The notes below the pieces were generated by a model. The model was not told where the DNA came from. It ran no database searches and worked only from the letters and a program-made list of their open reading frames with translations. A program made the position numbers and the translations under genes. This document shows positions 8,354-16,851 of a stretch of 64,000 nucleotides of DNA, piece by piece; position 1 is the first letter of the stretch, and each line of letters opens with the position of its first letter. The stretch is from an uncultured Fluviicola sp. (GTDB taxonomy: Bacteria > Bacteroidota > Bacteroidia > Flavobacteriales_D > Crocinitomicaceae): positions 248,001-312,000 of the forward strand of contig CAJVYC010000001.1 of assembly GCA_913009205.1 (NCBI GenBank). Reading direction: 5' to 3'.

Positions 8354-9511
8354 CTATTGCTTTTTCTCTTTTTTCGACTTTTTGACTTTCTTCTTTTTCT
8401 CAGTAGTCGGCATTTCGTCGTCTTCGCTTTCGTCTCCAGTTGGCGTTCCGAATGAATACGTTTCGCGTCCATGCACATCGTACTTATGTTCCTCCAAAAG
8501 AACATCCTTTTTATAAAGTGTACGAGATTTTATGCTTTGATCCGGGTAAAAAACTTCGAACCATCCTTCTTTTTTACCTTTCTTGTAATTCTCAGATACT
8601 TGAATGTGTCCTTGATAATAGAACGTTTTGAATTCACCATTCTTGACTCCTTCATTCCAACTTTCAGTTTTCAAAAGTTTGCCGTCTTCATAAAAATATT
8701 GGCATTGCTGATCCTTCTTACCCTGTTTATAATTGAGTTCTTCAATTATGACTCGTTCTAAATTGTAAATCCTAAAATAGCCATCAAAAATGCCGTTTTT
8801 ATAATTCACTTCTCGTTTAAGCGATCCCCCAATTCCGTCTCTACCTCTCTTATAGTAGGTTTTCTTTACTCCGTTTAAAATTCCGGCTTTGTAGTGCTCA
8901 ATTTTCGTCGTGTCTGAGCGGTATTTGATATCGTGGTCTGTTTTACTAATGTTTTCTGGTTTCGCAAAGAACTTTTGAACGCCTTCTTTCTCTCCCATGT
9001 AATAATTCATTTCCCAAGCCAAAAACTCAGTGCTGTCGTACATAAATGACCACTGACCATGCTCAACACCGTTTACTAGAGATCGAATTACTTGAGGGCA
9101 TCCTGTTTCGTAATACGTTGTATCCGTTCCGTTTTCCTTTCCATTTACAAAAGTTACTCTACGTTGAATTCTTCCGTTCATGTGGCACGACTCGCAAGTT
9201 CCTGTAAAAGGCTTATTCGCTCCATCAACACGCGATATATCGGTTTGCTTTTTGAAGACGGTATTTGATCCTTCATCGAAGGATAAATCGCTGTTACAAT
9301 CAATCATCCCAATGGTTTGTCCACACTCCCATTCGGCATACCTAATTTGATCTTTAGACAATCGAACGCGTTTCAATGTTTCTCCTTCTCCAGTTGTTGT
9401 CCACCTGAAATAGCAGGAATCCTCCTCTTTCACTATTCCATCATCTCCGAATTGCGCGTTCACTTGAGATGAGAATCCAATTAATACTAAAAGTACAATG
9501 ATGTATTTCAT
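8354..9511 (-). CDS. Exported MORN-repeat (YwqK-like) protein with a CxxCH motif
   Basis: A 385-residue exported protein of unknown function. It has a signal peptide (MKYIIVLLVLIGFSSQVNAQ) and a series of repeats around NG-x-x-x-G-x-x-x-x-Y (YKNGIFDGYFRIY, YKQGKKDQQCQYFYEDGKLL, WNEGVKNGEFKTFY, YKKGKKEGWFEVFYPD). This is the MORN variant, often automatically named YwqK-family antitoxin; no toxin partner is nearby, so I do not call it an antitoxin. Near the N-terminus the sequence GTCESCHMNG contains CxxCH, formally a c-type haem attachment motif. The C-terminus is a Lys-rich tail (KKKKVKKSKKEKKQ). Confidence 0.8.
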   Translation of the reverse strand: MKYIIVLLVLIGFSSQVNAQFGDDGIVKEEDSCYFRWTTTGEGETLKRVRLSKDQIRYAEWECGQTIGMIDCNSDLSFDEGSNTVFKKQTDISRVDGANKPFTGTCESCHMNGRIQRRVTFVNGKENGTDTTYYETGCPQVIRSLVNGVEHGQWSFMYDSTEFLAWEMNYYMGEKEGVQKFFAKPENISKTDHDIKYRSDTTKIEHYKAGILNGVKKTYYKRGRDGIGGSLKREVNYKNGIFDGYFRIYNLERVIIEELNYKQGKKDQQCQYFYEDGKLLKTESWNEGVKNGEFKTFYYQGHIQVSENYKKGKKEGWFEVFYPDQSIKSRTLYKKDVLLEEHKYDVHGRETYSFGTPTGDESEDDEMPTTEKKKKVKKSKKEKKQ

Positions 9512-9566
9512 AATTTTATTTTTAGATGCATACTTAGCTTTCTTATCAAAACCTATTCCTAATTGA

Positions 9567-9959
9567 TCATTTCAACTTAAGAAGTTCTTTCTTCATAACT
9601 TCTGGAATCGAAATCGTTTCATTTTTTGAAGGATCAAAGCAAACCAGTGTTGAGCCTCCAGTAGTATGCAAGATGTCATTGACATGCAATTCATAGTTCA
9701 AAGAAAAGCTTTTCGTTCCTATTTGATCTGCGATTATAGTCAAACAGGGTACATCGCTTAAAAGAACTGGCTTTAAATATTCCACGTTGTTTTTGACTAA
9801 AACGACACTGTTTTTAGTCCAATCCCAGTCTTCTCCAAGCATTTGACCAAAATAATGAACTCTGGCAATTTCAAAATAACTCAAATAGACACTATTATTA
9901 ACATGACCTAACACGTCTAAATCGGAAAATCGAACTTGTATTTTAACTGGTTTTAGCAT
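9567..9959 (-). CDS. Acyl-CoA thioesterase, YbgC/FadM-like hotdog fold
   Basis: A 130-residue hotdog thioesterase of the 4-hydroxybenzoyl-CoA thioesterase group. The signature is VRFSDLDVLGHVNNSVYLSY, with the catalytic Asp in SDLDxxGHVNN, followed by FEIARVHYF. It starts one base into the stop region of the dehydratase gene upstream (9959), so both are read from one transcript. The physiological acyl-CoA is unknown. Confidence 0.9.
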   Translation of the reverse strand: MLKPVKIQVRFSDLDVLGHVNNSVYLSYFEIARVHYFGQMLGEDWDWTKNSVVLVKNNVEYLKPVLLSDVPCLTIIADQIGTKSFSLNYELHVNDILHTTGGSTLVCFDPSKNETISIPEVMKKELLKLK

Positions 9960-11833
9960 TAAATATCTAATTTTTCGAATTGAGAATTATTACTGATAAA
10001 TTCTGGAACGATTGCTTTCATTCGCCTGACCATTTCATCATTATCTTGAGCACCGAACAATTCAATCAAATCAACAATTTTTGAAATCTGATCGCTTTCT
10101 TCTTCTCGCATTTTTGCTTTTAAAATCTGAGGGTGATGCGTTGTCAAAGTATTCTCTTCCTTTGCCAATAACTCTTCGTATAACTTTTCTCCAGGACGTA
10201 ATCCTGTAATTTTAATTTCAATATCCTTGCCAAGCTCCATTCCACTAAGCTGGATCATTTTCTTGGCAAGATCAATGATCTTAACCGATTCTCCCATATC
10301 AAACACGAAGATTTCACTTCCTTCCCCCATTGTTCCAGCCTCCAATACCAATTGGCAAGCTTCGGGAATTGTCATAAAGAAACGTGTTATTCTTTCGTCT
10401 GTTACAGTTAAAGGTCCACCTTGATCTAATTGTCGCTGAAAAAGCGGAATCACAGAACCGTTTGATCCCAATACGTTTCCAAATCGAGTGGTAATAAATT
10501 TGGTGTCAGAATCATTCGAATACTGCGCATAAATTTCTGCAATCCGTTTGGAAGCACCCATTACATTCGTAGGATTCACGGCTTTATCAGTAGAAATCAT
10601 CACGAACTTGTGTACTTTAAATTCGCTGGCCAAATCAACCAGGTTTTTTGTTCCAAGGATATTGGTCAGCACGGCTTCAGATGGATTGACTTCCATCAAC
10701 GGAACATGTTTGTAGGCCGCAGCATGAAAAACGTACTTCGGATTAAATGAAGTAAAGACGTTTTTCATTCTATCCCGACTTCTGATATCGCCAATTACAG
10801 CCTCGAACTTTAGATTGGGAAATTCAGAACTAATTTCGTTTTGAAGATCGTACAAAGGAGACTCCGCTTGATCCAGTAAAATAAGTTTCGCTGGATTGTA
10901 CTTTGCAATTTGGCGCACCATTCCGCTTCCAATAGATCCTGCTGATCCTGTAACAAGAATAATTTCATTCGACAATTCAGATGCGATCTTGTCTTCGTCG
11001 AGCACTATTGGCTTGCGGCCCAATAGATCATCAATCTTAATTTTGGAAATCTGTTTCGCTGAAAACTCACCGTTGATCCAACTTTTAGCGCTTGGAACTT
11101 TTTGAACTGTAACACCGTTGGCCAAACAAATTTCAACAATTTCCTTTCTCTTCAATTCGTCTGGAGCTTGAATGGCGATAATTAGCTCCGTTACGCTTTT
11201 GTCAGAAATAACTTTTTCCAATTCCGATGAATGATAAATCGTAATTCCTTCGAGACGGTTTCCAGATTGCTTTTTGTTATCGTCAATGAAGCCCGCAATT
11301 CTATACGCTGTCGCTTGGTCTTTCTCGATCGTTCTTTTTGTGAGAAGTCCTGAAATTCCTGCTCCGTAGATCAAAACAACTTCATCGACATCTTTACTTC
11401 TCGTTGATTCCATGTGGATCAACTTAATAACAAATCGAGAGCCAACAATGAACGCTGTAGAAAAGAACAACTCAACAATTAAAACAGAAGTTGGAAATAG
11501 ATAAGCGCCATCGATATAATAATATTTCACCAATCCAGAAATTCCAAACAGCGTTGAACTGATTAAAGTCGCTTTTACAATTCGTGTGAAATCTTCTATA
11601 GACGTGTGCCGAATAAGACCCTTGTGAATTTTAAAAAGATAGAAAACGACCAATTTGATTCCGATGTAAAGCCAAATTGACTTTGACAGTATATTCCATT
11701 CTGACTGAATCAATTCTTCTTTGGCTTCAAGATCAAAGCGAATTAAATACGCGACAAACAAAGCCGTTAACGAAAGTACGATATCACCGAAAATGATAAT
11801 CCAACGCGGCGTATTTGATTTTGGAAGAAGCAT
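9959..11833 (-). CDS. Membrane nucleotide-sugar 4,6-dehydratase (CapD/WbpM/FlaA1-type)
   Basis: A polysaccharide biosynthesis enzyme that probably converts UDP-GlcNAc or a relative to a 4-keto-6-deoxy sugar. I start it at the ATG at 11833 (624 residues); a longer frame needs a TTG at 11875. There are four N-terminal membrane segments, then a CoA-binding-like Rossmann domain (VLIYGAGISGLLTKR), then the SDR domain with ILVTGSAGSIGSGMVRQ. The active-site region STDKAVNPTNVMGASKR has Ser and MxxxK in place of the usual YxxxK, as is known for WbpM/FlaA1-type enzymes. It closes a minus-strand group with the FemAB-like and NodB-like genes, pointing to surface polysaccharide or lipooligosaccharide synthesis. 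Confidence 0.9.
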   Translation of the reverse strand: MLLPKSNTPRWIIIFGDIVLSLTALFVAYLIRFDLEAKEELIQSEWNILSKSIWLYIGIKLVVFYLFKIHKGLIRHTSIEDFTRIVKATLISSTLFGISGLVKYYYIDGAYLFPTSVLIVELFFSTAFIVGSRFVIKLIHMESTRSKDVDEVVLIYGAGISGLLTKRTIEKDQATAYRIAGFIDDNKKQSGNRLEGITIYHSSELEKVISDKSVTELIIAIQAPDELKRKEIVEICLANGVTVQKVPSAKSWINGEFSAKQISKIKIDDLLGRKPIVLDEDKIASELSNEIILVTGSAGSIGSGMVRQIAKYNPAKLILLDQAESPLYDLQNEISSEFPNLKFEAVIGDIRSRDRMKNVFTSFNPKYVFHAAAYKHVPLMEVNPSEAVLTNILGTKNLVDLASEFKVHKFVMISTDKAVNPTNVMGASKRIAEIYAQYSNDSDTKFITTRFGNVLGSNGSVIPLFQRQLDQGGPLTVTDERITRFFMTIPEACQLVLEAGTMGEGSEIFVFDMGESVKIIDLAKKMIQLSGMELGKDIEIKITGLRPGEKLYEELLAKEENTLTTHHPQILKAKMREEESDQISKIVDLIELFGAQDNDEMVRRMKAIVPEFISNNSQFEKLDI

Positions 11834-11890
11834 GAACAAATTTAATATTTTCGATGGTTTCAAAGGTCGATCCAAGAATTTATACTTTAT

Positions 11891-12772
11891 TCATCGGTCA
11901 ATTAAGTGTGTCTTTAATCTTTTTGCAAGTTTAAACCAAGCTGGGCCGTTATTTTGGATATGCATGAAATACACTTCATCAATACCACCGAGATTGTAAT
12001 TAAAGCGTTTAACCCCTTCAATATTCGATCCACCGAAGTCAAATTTTAGGTTGTTTTCTTTGGCGTATTCAATAGCACTATTTAAGGCCAAATACATTCC
12101 ACCATTTGATTTTGTCTCACTGTCCACTGCGCCTTTAACATACAACAACTGATCTTTTGATTCAAAGCAAACAATCCCCCCCAAGTTGCCATTGCCAGCA
12201 ACGTTGAACACTTTTATAGCTTCTGCTTGCTTAGCATTTTCAAAAAGTTGTTTCAAGGCATTCAATGATTTCTCGGTAATTCCCATGAATTTATGATTCA
12301 ATTCTTCCTTTACTTTGGAAAACACATTTGAATAATCATCTGTGAGAGCAACACTAAACCCATTCTTTTCTGCCTTTTTTAAAGACCGTTTGGCTTGACT
12401 TCCCAATTTACGGCTTTTAAAATCACTGATTGCTTGATAAATTCTTTCTTCGGGTTTATCAAACAATTCATGACGACACGCAAATTCAATGACTTTAAAC
12501 CGTTCTGTGATCAGCGCTAATTCGTCTTCTTTGAATTCTCCAATCACCTCGGAATACCTTCCGAAAACTGGGCTATAGAGCACTTCGACTCCTGCTCTTT
12601 TTGAATACGGTAGTGCGATTCCTCGTGAGTAATCATCATTGACTAGAACGCACCAGTTTTCCGCAATAGCATCCAAGTACCACGCTTTTGCGAAGAGTGA
12701 TATGCCTCCTTGCTTGTTCGTCAAGTTCTCCCAGCGAGCTAAATTAATATTTTTGCGTTCTACTATTTGCAC
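11891..12772 (-). CDS. FemAB/GNAT-like acyl- or aminoacyl-transferase
   Basis: A 293-residue protein of the FemABX/BioF2-like GNAT group, whose members attach acyl or aminoacyl groups to peptidoglycan or exopolysaccharide precursors. The best marks are GGIVCFESKDQLLYVKGAVD, the helix GGMYLALNSAIEYAKENNLK, and FDFGGSNIEGVKRFNYNLGG, which parallels the FDFEGSM-x-x-G-x-x-x-F-x-x-x-F-G ending of the family. The start is a GTG at 12772, overlapping the upstream deacetylase stop by ten bases. The acceptor is unknown; the context suggests a surface glycan. Confidence 0.75.
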   Translation of the reverse strand: MQIVERKNINLARWENLTNKQGGISLFAKAWYLDAIAENWCVLVNDDYSRGIALPYSKRAGVEVLYSPVFGRYSEVIGEFKEDELALITERFKVIEFACRHELFDKPEERIYQAISDFKSRKLGSQAKRSLKKAEKNGFSVALTDDYSNVFSKVKEELNHKFMGITEKSLNALKQLFENAKQAEAIKVFNVAGNGNLGGIVCFESKDQLLYVKGAVDSETKSNGGMYLALNSAIEYAKENNLKFDFGGSNIEGVKRFNYNLGGIDEVYFMHIQNNGPAWFKLAKRLKTHLIDR

Positions 12773-13743
12773 GACTCTTTTTGAAACGTTGTAAATTGGT
12801 GTTTCATATGATTCTTGTTTATAAATTTCGCCAAGCTTTTTATCGAAAATTTCGTATTCCCTTTTGGATGACCAATCACAACCATTTCCTTGTGTTCCAT
12901 ATTTGTAGATTTCTCTAAACCTGATTCCAATTTACTCGCGTAATATCCGTCGGATGAAACATGGCCAATTGTAAACGTTCTTAGAACACGCTTTTTTCGT
13001 CCCCCCTGACTAATGAAATCCCCATCACCAATCATTTTATGTTGCGCAGGTTTCAATCTTCCAAGGATATACAAACGCCAAAAGAATAAAGGACTGTAGC
13101 GTAGAGAAGTTATTGGATATTCGGTAAAATCGCCACCGTCGTCTTTAACACAGACATCGTTTGTAAAGGTGTACTTCGAATCTGATGGCGCTTCTCGGAA
13201 ATCAACAGCGTATTCGTTGGTCGCTATAAAATCTCCTGTAATTACGCTACTGTCGATCTTAATTCCGACTTCTTTAAAAATACCTGCAACATGCTCAAAA
13301 GGTTGAATGCACCAACCTCCAGCTCTAAATGTGGTAACGGATCGACCAATCAATTTTTCCAAATATGATTTGTACGATCTTACAATTTTATCACTTTCTG
13401 ATTGCTCAAAATCTGATAATTTATAAACGCCATCTACATTCATCGACCATTTGCCCTTTTCGTAAGTCGCCTTCTCCCAATGCGGATGAATGTGCAATTG
13501 AACGTCATGTCCAAGTGTTATCATTTGCTGAACTTGTTCTTTAACAGATTGAAGCTCACCTTGCAATTCTGGATATTTTTCGGCTTGAATTAAATATCCA
13601 ACATCAACGAAAAAAGTAAGGAATACCTCTTTCCACTTGGCCAAATTAAATAAATCTTCGGTTGGCTCAAGCATGCATTTTTCGACTGATCCTGAATCTT
13701 CGCCGAAGAACAATTCATAGTCATATGTTAGGAATATTTTCAC
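12763..13743 (-). CDS. NodB-like polysaccharide deacetylase-fold protein
   Basis: A 326-residue member of the glycoside hydrolase/deacetylase superfamily. The start is GTG. The N-terminus IFLTYDYELFFGED holds the family's Asp-x-Asp/Glu metal or base motif, and the pair QLHIHPHW gives the metal-binding histidines. FRAGGWCIQPF corresponds to the R-x-G-G-W substrate loop. Such proteins remove N-acetyl groups from glycans, although some in polysaccharide loci have no proven activity. It is first in a tightly packed run with the FemAB-like and dehydratase genes, supporting a role in surface-glycan assembly. Confidence 0.75.
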   Translation of the reverse strand: MKIFLTYDYELFFGEDSGSVEKCMLEPTEDLFNLAKWKEVFLTFFVDVGYLIQAEKYPELQGELQSVKEQVQQMITLGHDVQLHIHPHWEKATYEKGKWSMNVDGVYKLSDFEQSESDKIVRSYKSYLEKLIGRSVTTFRAGGWCIQPFEHVAGIFKEVGIKIDSSVITGDFIATNEYAVDFREAPSDSKYTFTNDVCVKDDGGDFTEYPITSLRYSPLFFWRLYILGRLKPAQHKMIGDGDFISQGGRKKRVLRTFTIGHVSSDGYYASKLESGLEKSTNMEHKEMVVIGHPKGNTKFSIKSLAKFINKNHMKHQFTTFQKESCK

Positions 13744-13790
13744 GTAGCGAAGATAGCTGAAATCTTAGTTTAATGCGCTATATTAGTAGA

Positions 13791-14225
13791 ATGAAAAGCA
13801 GATATTTAATTCTAATTTTGTCTTTCCTTATCATCTCTATACATGGTTTTAGTAAAGATATTGGTGATAAACAAATCGCTTTTGCCAATGAATTTGCAGC
13901 AGCCGTTGCGGATCACAGCGAAAAGAAAACGATAAAATATTTAGACAAGAAATACAAAAAAGAACAATTAGAGTTTCTTAAAGGAAACAAGGAACAGTTG
14001 GTCAATGAATTGTTTGGTGGTCAAGAACTGTCCGATATAGACAAGTATTTGAATTTTAAGAATAGCGAGATCACTAAAATTGAAATTGTAGAAATAATTC
14101 AATTAAAAGCGAGAACAGAATGCACATATATCTTTAAATTAATTAGAGGTGATCAAAAAACTCTTTCTTCTCTTCGTTTAAAGGTTAATGGCAAAAAGTT
14201 CGGTTTTGAAAGCGCAAGAGGATAA
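13791..14225 (+). CDS. Hypothetical exported protein
   Basis: A 144-residue protein from the ATG at 13791; an in-frame ATG at 13773 would add six residues before the signal sequence. The start MKSRYLILILSFLIISIHGF is a clear signal peptide or membrane anchor. The rest is soluble, rich in Lys and Glu, and looks like a small alpha/beta fold (FANEFAAAVADHSEKKTIKY, LRLKVNGKKFGFESARG). I do not recognise the family. The overall shape recalls DUF4878-like exported proteins, but I cannot support that. The CYTH gene follows after three bases, so the two are probably co-transcribed. Confidence 0.6.
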   Translation: MKSRYLILILSFLIISIHGFSKDIGDKQIAFANEFAAAVADHSEKKTIKYLDKKYKKEQLEFLKGNKEQLVNELFGGQELSDIDKYLNFKNSEITKIEIVEIIQLKARTECTYIFKLIRGDQKTLSSLRLKVNGKKFGFESARG

Positions 14226-14228
14226 TTC

Positions 14229-14684
14229 ATGGCAATAGAAATTGAGTATAAGTTTCTCGTTAACAGGGAAAAATGGAGCGCTTTAAGTAAGCCCGAAGGG
14301 TCATTGATTGTTCAGGCCTACATTCACAATTCCAAAGAAGTAACCGTTCGCGTTCGTATCAAAGGAACATCCGCGTATCTAACGATCAAAGGTCAAACGA
14401 TTGGTGTGAGTCGCTCAGAGTTTGAATATGAAATCCCTATTTCGGACGCTGAAGAAATGATCGAACAATTCTCAGCGAAGCACATCCGAAAGTACAGGTA
14501 CGAGATTTCAATGGGAAAACATACGTGGGAAGTTGATGTTTTTGGAGGGAAACTGGAAGGATTAATCTTAGCAGAAATAGAACTTAACGATGAGGACGAA
14601 GTGTTTGAAAAACCAGATTGGATAACAGAAGATGTTTCGACAGATGAATCTTATTATAATGCGGTTTTAATTGAGAAGTGTTGA
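14229..14684 (+). CDS. CYTH-domain triphosphate-tunnel protein
   Basis: A 151-residue single-domain CYTH protein. The N-terminal signature is ExExK (EIEYKFLV, Glu4-x-Glu6-x-Lys8), followed by the alternating basic and acidic strands of the tunnel (TVRVRIKGTSAYLTIKG, SRSEFEYEIP, KYRYEIS, WEVDVFGG, AEIELNDEDE). Single-domain bacterial CYTH enzymes are usually inorganic triphosphatases; class IV adenylate cyclase and thiamine triphosphatase activities also occur in the fold. The length is normal for the family. Confidence 0.88.
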   Translation: MAIEIEYKFLVNREKWSALSKPEGSLIVQAYIHNSKEVTVRVRIKGTSAYLTIKGQTIGVSRSEFEYEIPISDAEEMIEQFSAKHIRKYRYEISMGKHTWEVDVFGGKLEGLILAEIELNDEDEVFEKPDWITEDVSTDESYYNAVLIEKC

Positions 14685-14742
14685 GGTTGGGGAGTAGAAT
14701 TTAGAGAAGGACAGTTAGAATACACAACTCATAACTTCTAAT

Positions 14743-14765
14743 CCATAATTCATAACTTCTAATTA
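14743..14765. repeat. Dispersed intergenic repeat, copy 2
   Basis: Identical over 23 bases to 8316-8338. The last three bases are the stop codon of the gene at 14763-15080. A partial copy (ATAACTTCTAATCC) sits just before it at 14731-14744. Confidence 0.6.
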
Positions 14766-15080
14766 GTCCGCGTTTAAACCTCCTTCTTGTGTGTCAAAAA
14801 CAAATCCTCCCATTTGAATATCAAACCATTCGTTGAAAATTTCAAATTTTATGTCAGGATACGTAGATTCATCTTCTGACACGGCCATCAGTTCGTTTTT
14901 GAACACCTTTTTAAAATGACTTTTCAAAACAGGCTCATCATCATAGAAGTCCTCTTCAATAAGGTAAACAGACGGTTCAGAATCAGCCAAGGCGTTGAAA
15001 TCCTCATCATTTTTATTAGCCCAATCCACAAATAATTTGGTTGGTTTCACTGAAAGGTATCCTCTATTTACAAATTTCAT
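14763..15080 (-). CDS. Hypothetical acidic cytoplasmic protein
   Basis: A 105-residue acidic protein without signal peptide or membrane segment. It starts KFVNRGYLSVKPTKLFVDWA and continues with SVYLIEEDFYDDEPVLKSHF, FEIFNEWFDIQMGGFVFDT. The overall pattern suggests a small, conserved soluble fold, but I cannot name a family. Its ATG overlaps the stop of the lipoprotein gene upstream by four bases, making a three-gene unit with threonine aldolase and the lipoprotein. Confidence 0.65.
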   Translation of the reverse strand: MKFVNRGYLSVKPTKLFVDWANKNDEDFNALADSEPSVYLIEEDFYDDEPVLKSHFKKVFKNELMAVSEDESTYPDIKFEIFNEWFDIQMGGFVFDTQEGGLNAD

Positions 15081-15682
15081 AATGTGTTGCTTTTAAACCT
15101 GACTTTTTGGCCGTCCACAAAGGTAAACCATCTTGCTCGAGAGCCAAGCTTTTGATGAACCAAATAATTCCATTCTTCGTCAAAGCCCAATACCTTGTAA
15201 TAATCGATCCAAGTGTTTAGAGCAATGGAACTTCCAGAAATAAAAATCAGACTCGTATCTCCAACCATAATACATAAGGGTTCTTTCTGAAAATTGACCT
15301 CATCGCCCAATTGGTCAATTTCAAACATGTCTAACCAGTTGTAAAATGCATTGACCGTTTTCAGTGAATCTTTAAATGACCAATTGTAATATTGAAATGA
15401 TCCATTGGAATTTAAAATTTTGTATTTCTCGCTACTTTTTGGTCCTACTCGATCTGGAAATTGCTTTTGATCGGAAAAAACCAATGAATCCACTTCAATT
15501 CCATTTCGATTAAACAAAGCTCTGATTCCACGAGTAGAATCTACTTTTTCAATTTCATCATCCAATTTATCGTAATCTCTTTTCGATTGTGGAATAATAT
15601 CAGATACATCTATAGTTTTCTCTTTCGGCTGTGAGCAGGCCGCTAAAAGCGTTACAAATAATATATAGCCTATTTTTTTCAA
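15077..15682 (-). CDS. Hypothetical lipoprotein
   Basis: A 201-residue envelope protein with a lipoprotein signal, MKKIGYILFVTLLAACSQ (lipobox LAAC, Cys16). The start codon is TTG, overlapping the threonine aldolase stop as TTGA. No known domain is recognised. The middle (YYNWSFKDSLKTVNAFYNWL, SLIFISGSSIALNTWIDYYK) resembles a small nuclear-transport-like or lipocalin-like exported fold, but that is only an impression. It is coupled both to the aldolase and to the small acidic protein. Confidence 0.65.
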   Translation of the reverse strand: MKKIGYILFVTLLAACSQPKEKTIDVSDIIPQSKRDYDKLDDEIEKVDSTRGIRALFNRNGIEVDSLVFSDQKQFPDRVGPKSSEKYKILNSNGSFQYYNWSFKDSLKTVNAFYNWLDMFEIDQLGDEVNFQKEPLCIMVGDTSLIFISGSSIALNTWIDYYKVLGFDEEWNYLVHQKLGSRARWFTFVDGQKVRFKSNTL

Positions 15683-16692
15683 ATTGATCTAATAACTTCT
15701 ATTGTTTCATCGATTTGCAACTCGGAAATGTCAAGGTGCGTAACAAAACGAATCATTCCAGGTCCGAACGCCATGACCTTAACCTGTTTCTCCGCCATTT
15801 TATTAATGAGTGTATCTCTTTTACTTTCGTCATGAAGCAGAGCAACTACAATGTTTGTATCCACAGGAACAACATCTTTCACCCAATTCAAATCCAACAA
15901 TGCCGTTTCAAGTGCTCGCGCATGTTTGTGATCCTCTTTTAAACGTTCAACGTTGTTCTTTAATGCATAAAGTCCACCTGCGGCGATTATTCCCGCTTGG
16001 CGCATTCCTCCACCAAACACTTTTCTAACCCGGCGTGATTTCTTAATAAAGTCCTTCTTTCCGATTAAAACAGAGCCAACTGGAGCGCCCAAACCTTTTG
16101 ACAGACACAATGAAATTGAATCAAACTCAGCCGCGTATTCCTTTATATCAACGCCGTTTTCGACCATTGCATTCATTAAACGCGCTCCATCTAAATGAAG
16201 CGGTAAATTGTTTTCTCTACAAAAAGCGCCGATTCTTTTGATCTCTTCAAAATCGTAAATCGCTCCACCTCCACGGTTGGATGTATCTTCCAAGCTTACG
16301 AGTTGAGTTACGGGATAATGAACATCATCTGGATTGATCCATTGCTGAACATCATTTAAAGTCAAGCGGCCTCTATTGCCATGAATTAAGCGAACCGAAG
16401 CTCCCGTATTCTTTGCAATTCCTCCTCCTTCATATTTGTAAATATGACTTTCAACGTTGGTGATTATTTCTCCGCCAGGTTGAACGTGAACATTAATTGC
16501 AACTTGATTTGTTTGCGTACCCGATGAGCAATAAAGCGCAGCTTCCATTCCAAACATATCTGCAGCGAAAGATTCCAATTCATTAACCGTTGGATCTTCT
16601 GTAAAAACGTCGTCTCCAACTTCGGCCGTAAACATTGCATCTAACATTGCCTTTGTTGGTTTCGTTACTGTGTCGCTTCTAAAATCAATCAT
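15679..16692 (-). CDS. ltaE: Low-specificity L-threonine aldolase
   Basis: A 337-residue PLP-dependent fold type I aldolase that splits L-threonine or L-allo-threonine into glycine and acetaldehyde. The N-terminus IDFRSDTVTKPTKAM and GDDVFTEDPTVNELE are family hallmarks. HLDGARLMNA carries the PLP-contacting Asp and Arg, and SLCLSKGLGAPVGS holds the Schiff-base Lys199. RVRKVFGGGMRQAG is also conserved. Full length for the family. Confidence 0.95.
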   Translation of the reverse strand: MIDFRSDTVTKPTKAMLDAMFTAEVGDDVFTEDPTVNELESFAADMFGMEAALYCSSGTQTNQVAINVHVQPGGEIITNVESHIYKYEGGGIAKNTGASVRLIHGNRGRLTLNDVQQWINPDDVHYPVTQLVSLEDTSNRGGGAIYDFEEIKRIGAFCRENNLPLHLDGARLMNAMVENGVDIKEYAAEFDSISLCLSKGLGAPVGSVLIGKKDFIKKSRRVRKVFGGGMRQAGIIAAGGLYALKNNVERLKEDHKHARALETALLDLNWVKDVVPVDTNIVVALLHDESKRDTLINKMAEKQVKVMAFGPGMIRFVTHLDISELQIDETIEVIRSI

Positions 16693-16851
16693 ATTCTTAA
16701 TTCTTTACTGTGAAATTACAATTTGTTCATTGAATTCTAAGTTCACATACTTGGAAAAACTAGAATTCGATTCCATTCTTGTACTTTTTGCTACTTTTAG
16801 TGACACAACCTTTCACTAAGGATCAGTTCACTAAAACTGAAAATCATCAGA

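Noticed and set aside
8354-9511. Toxin-antitoxin system suggested by the YwqK-like repeats
   Set aside because: No toxin gene is adjacent, and the protein has a signal peptide.
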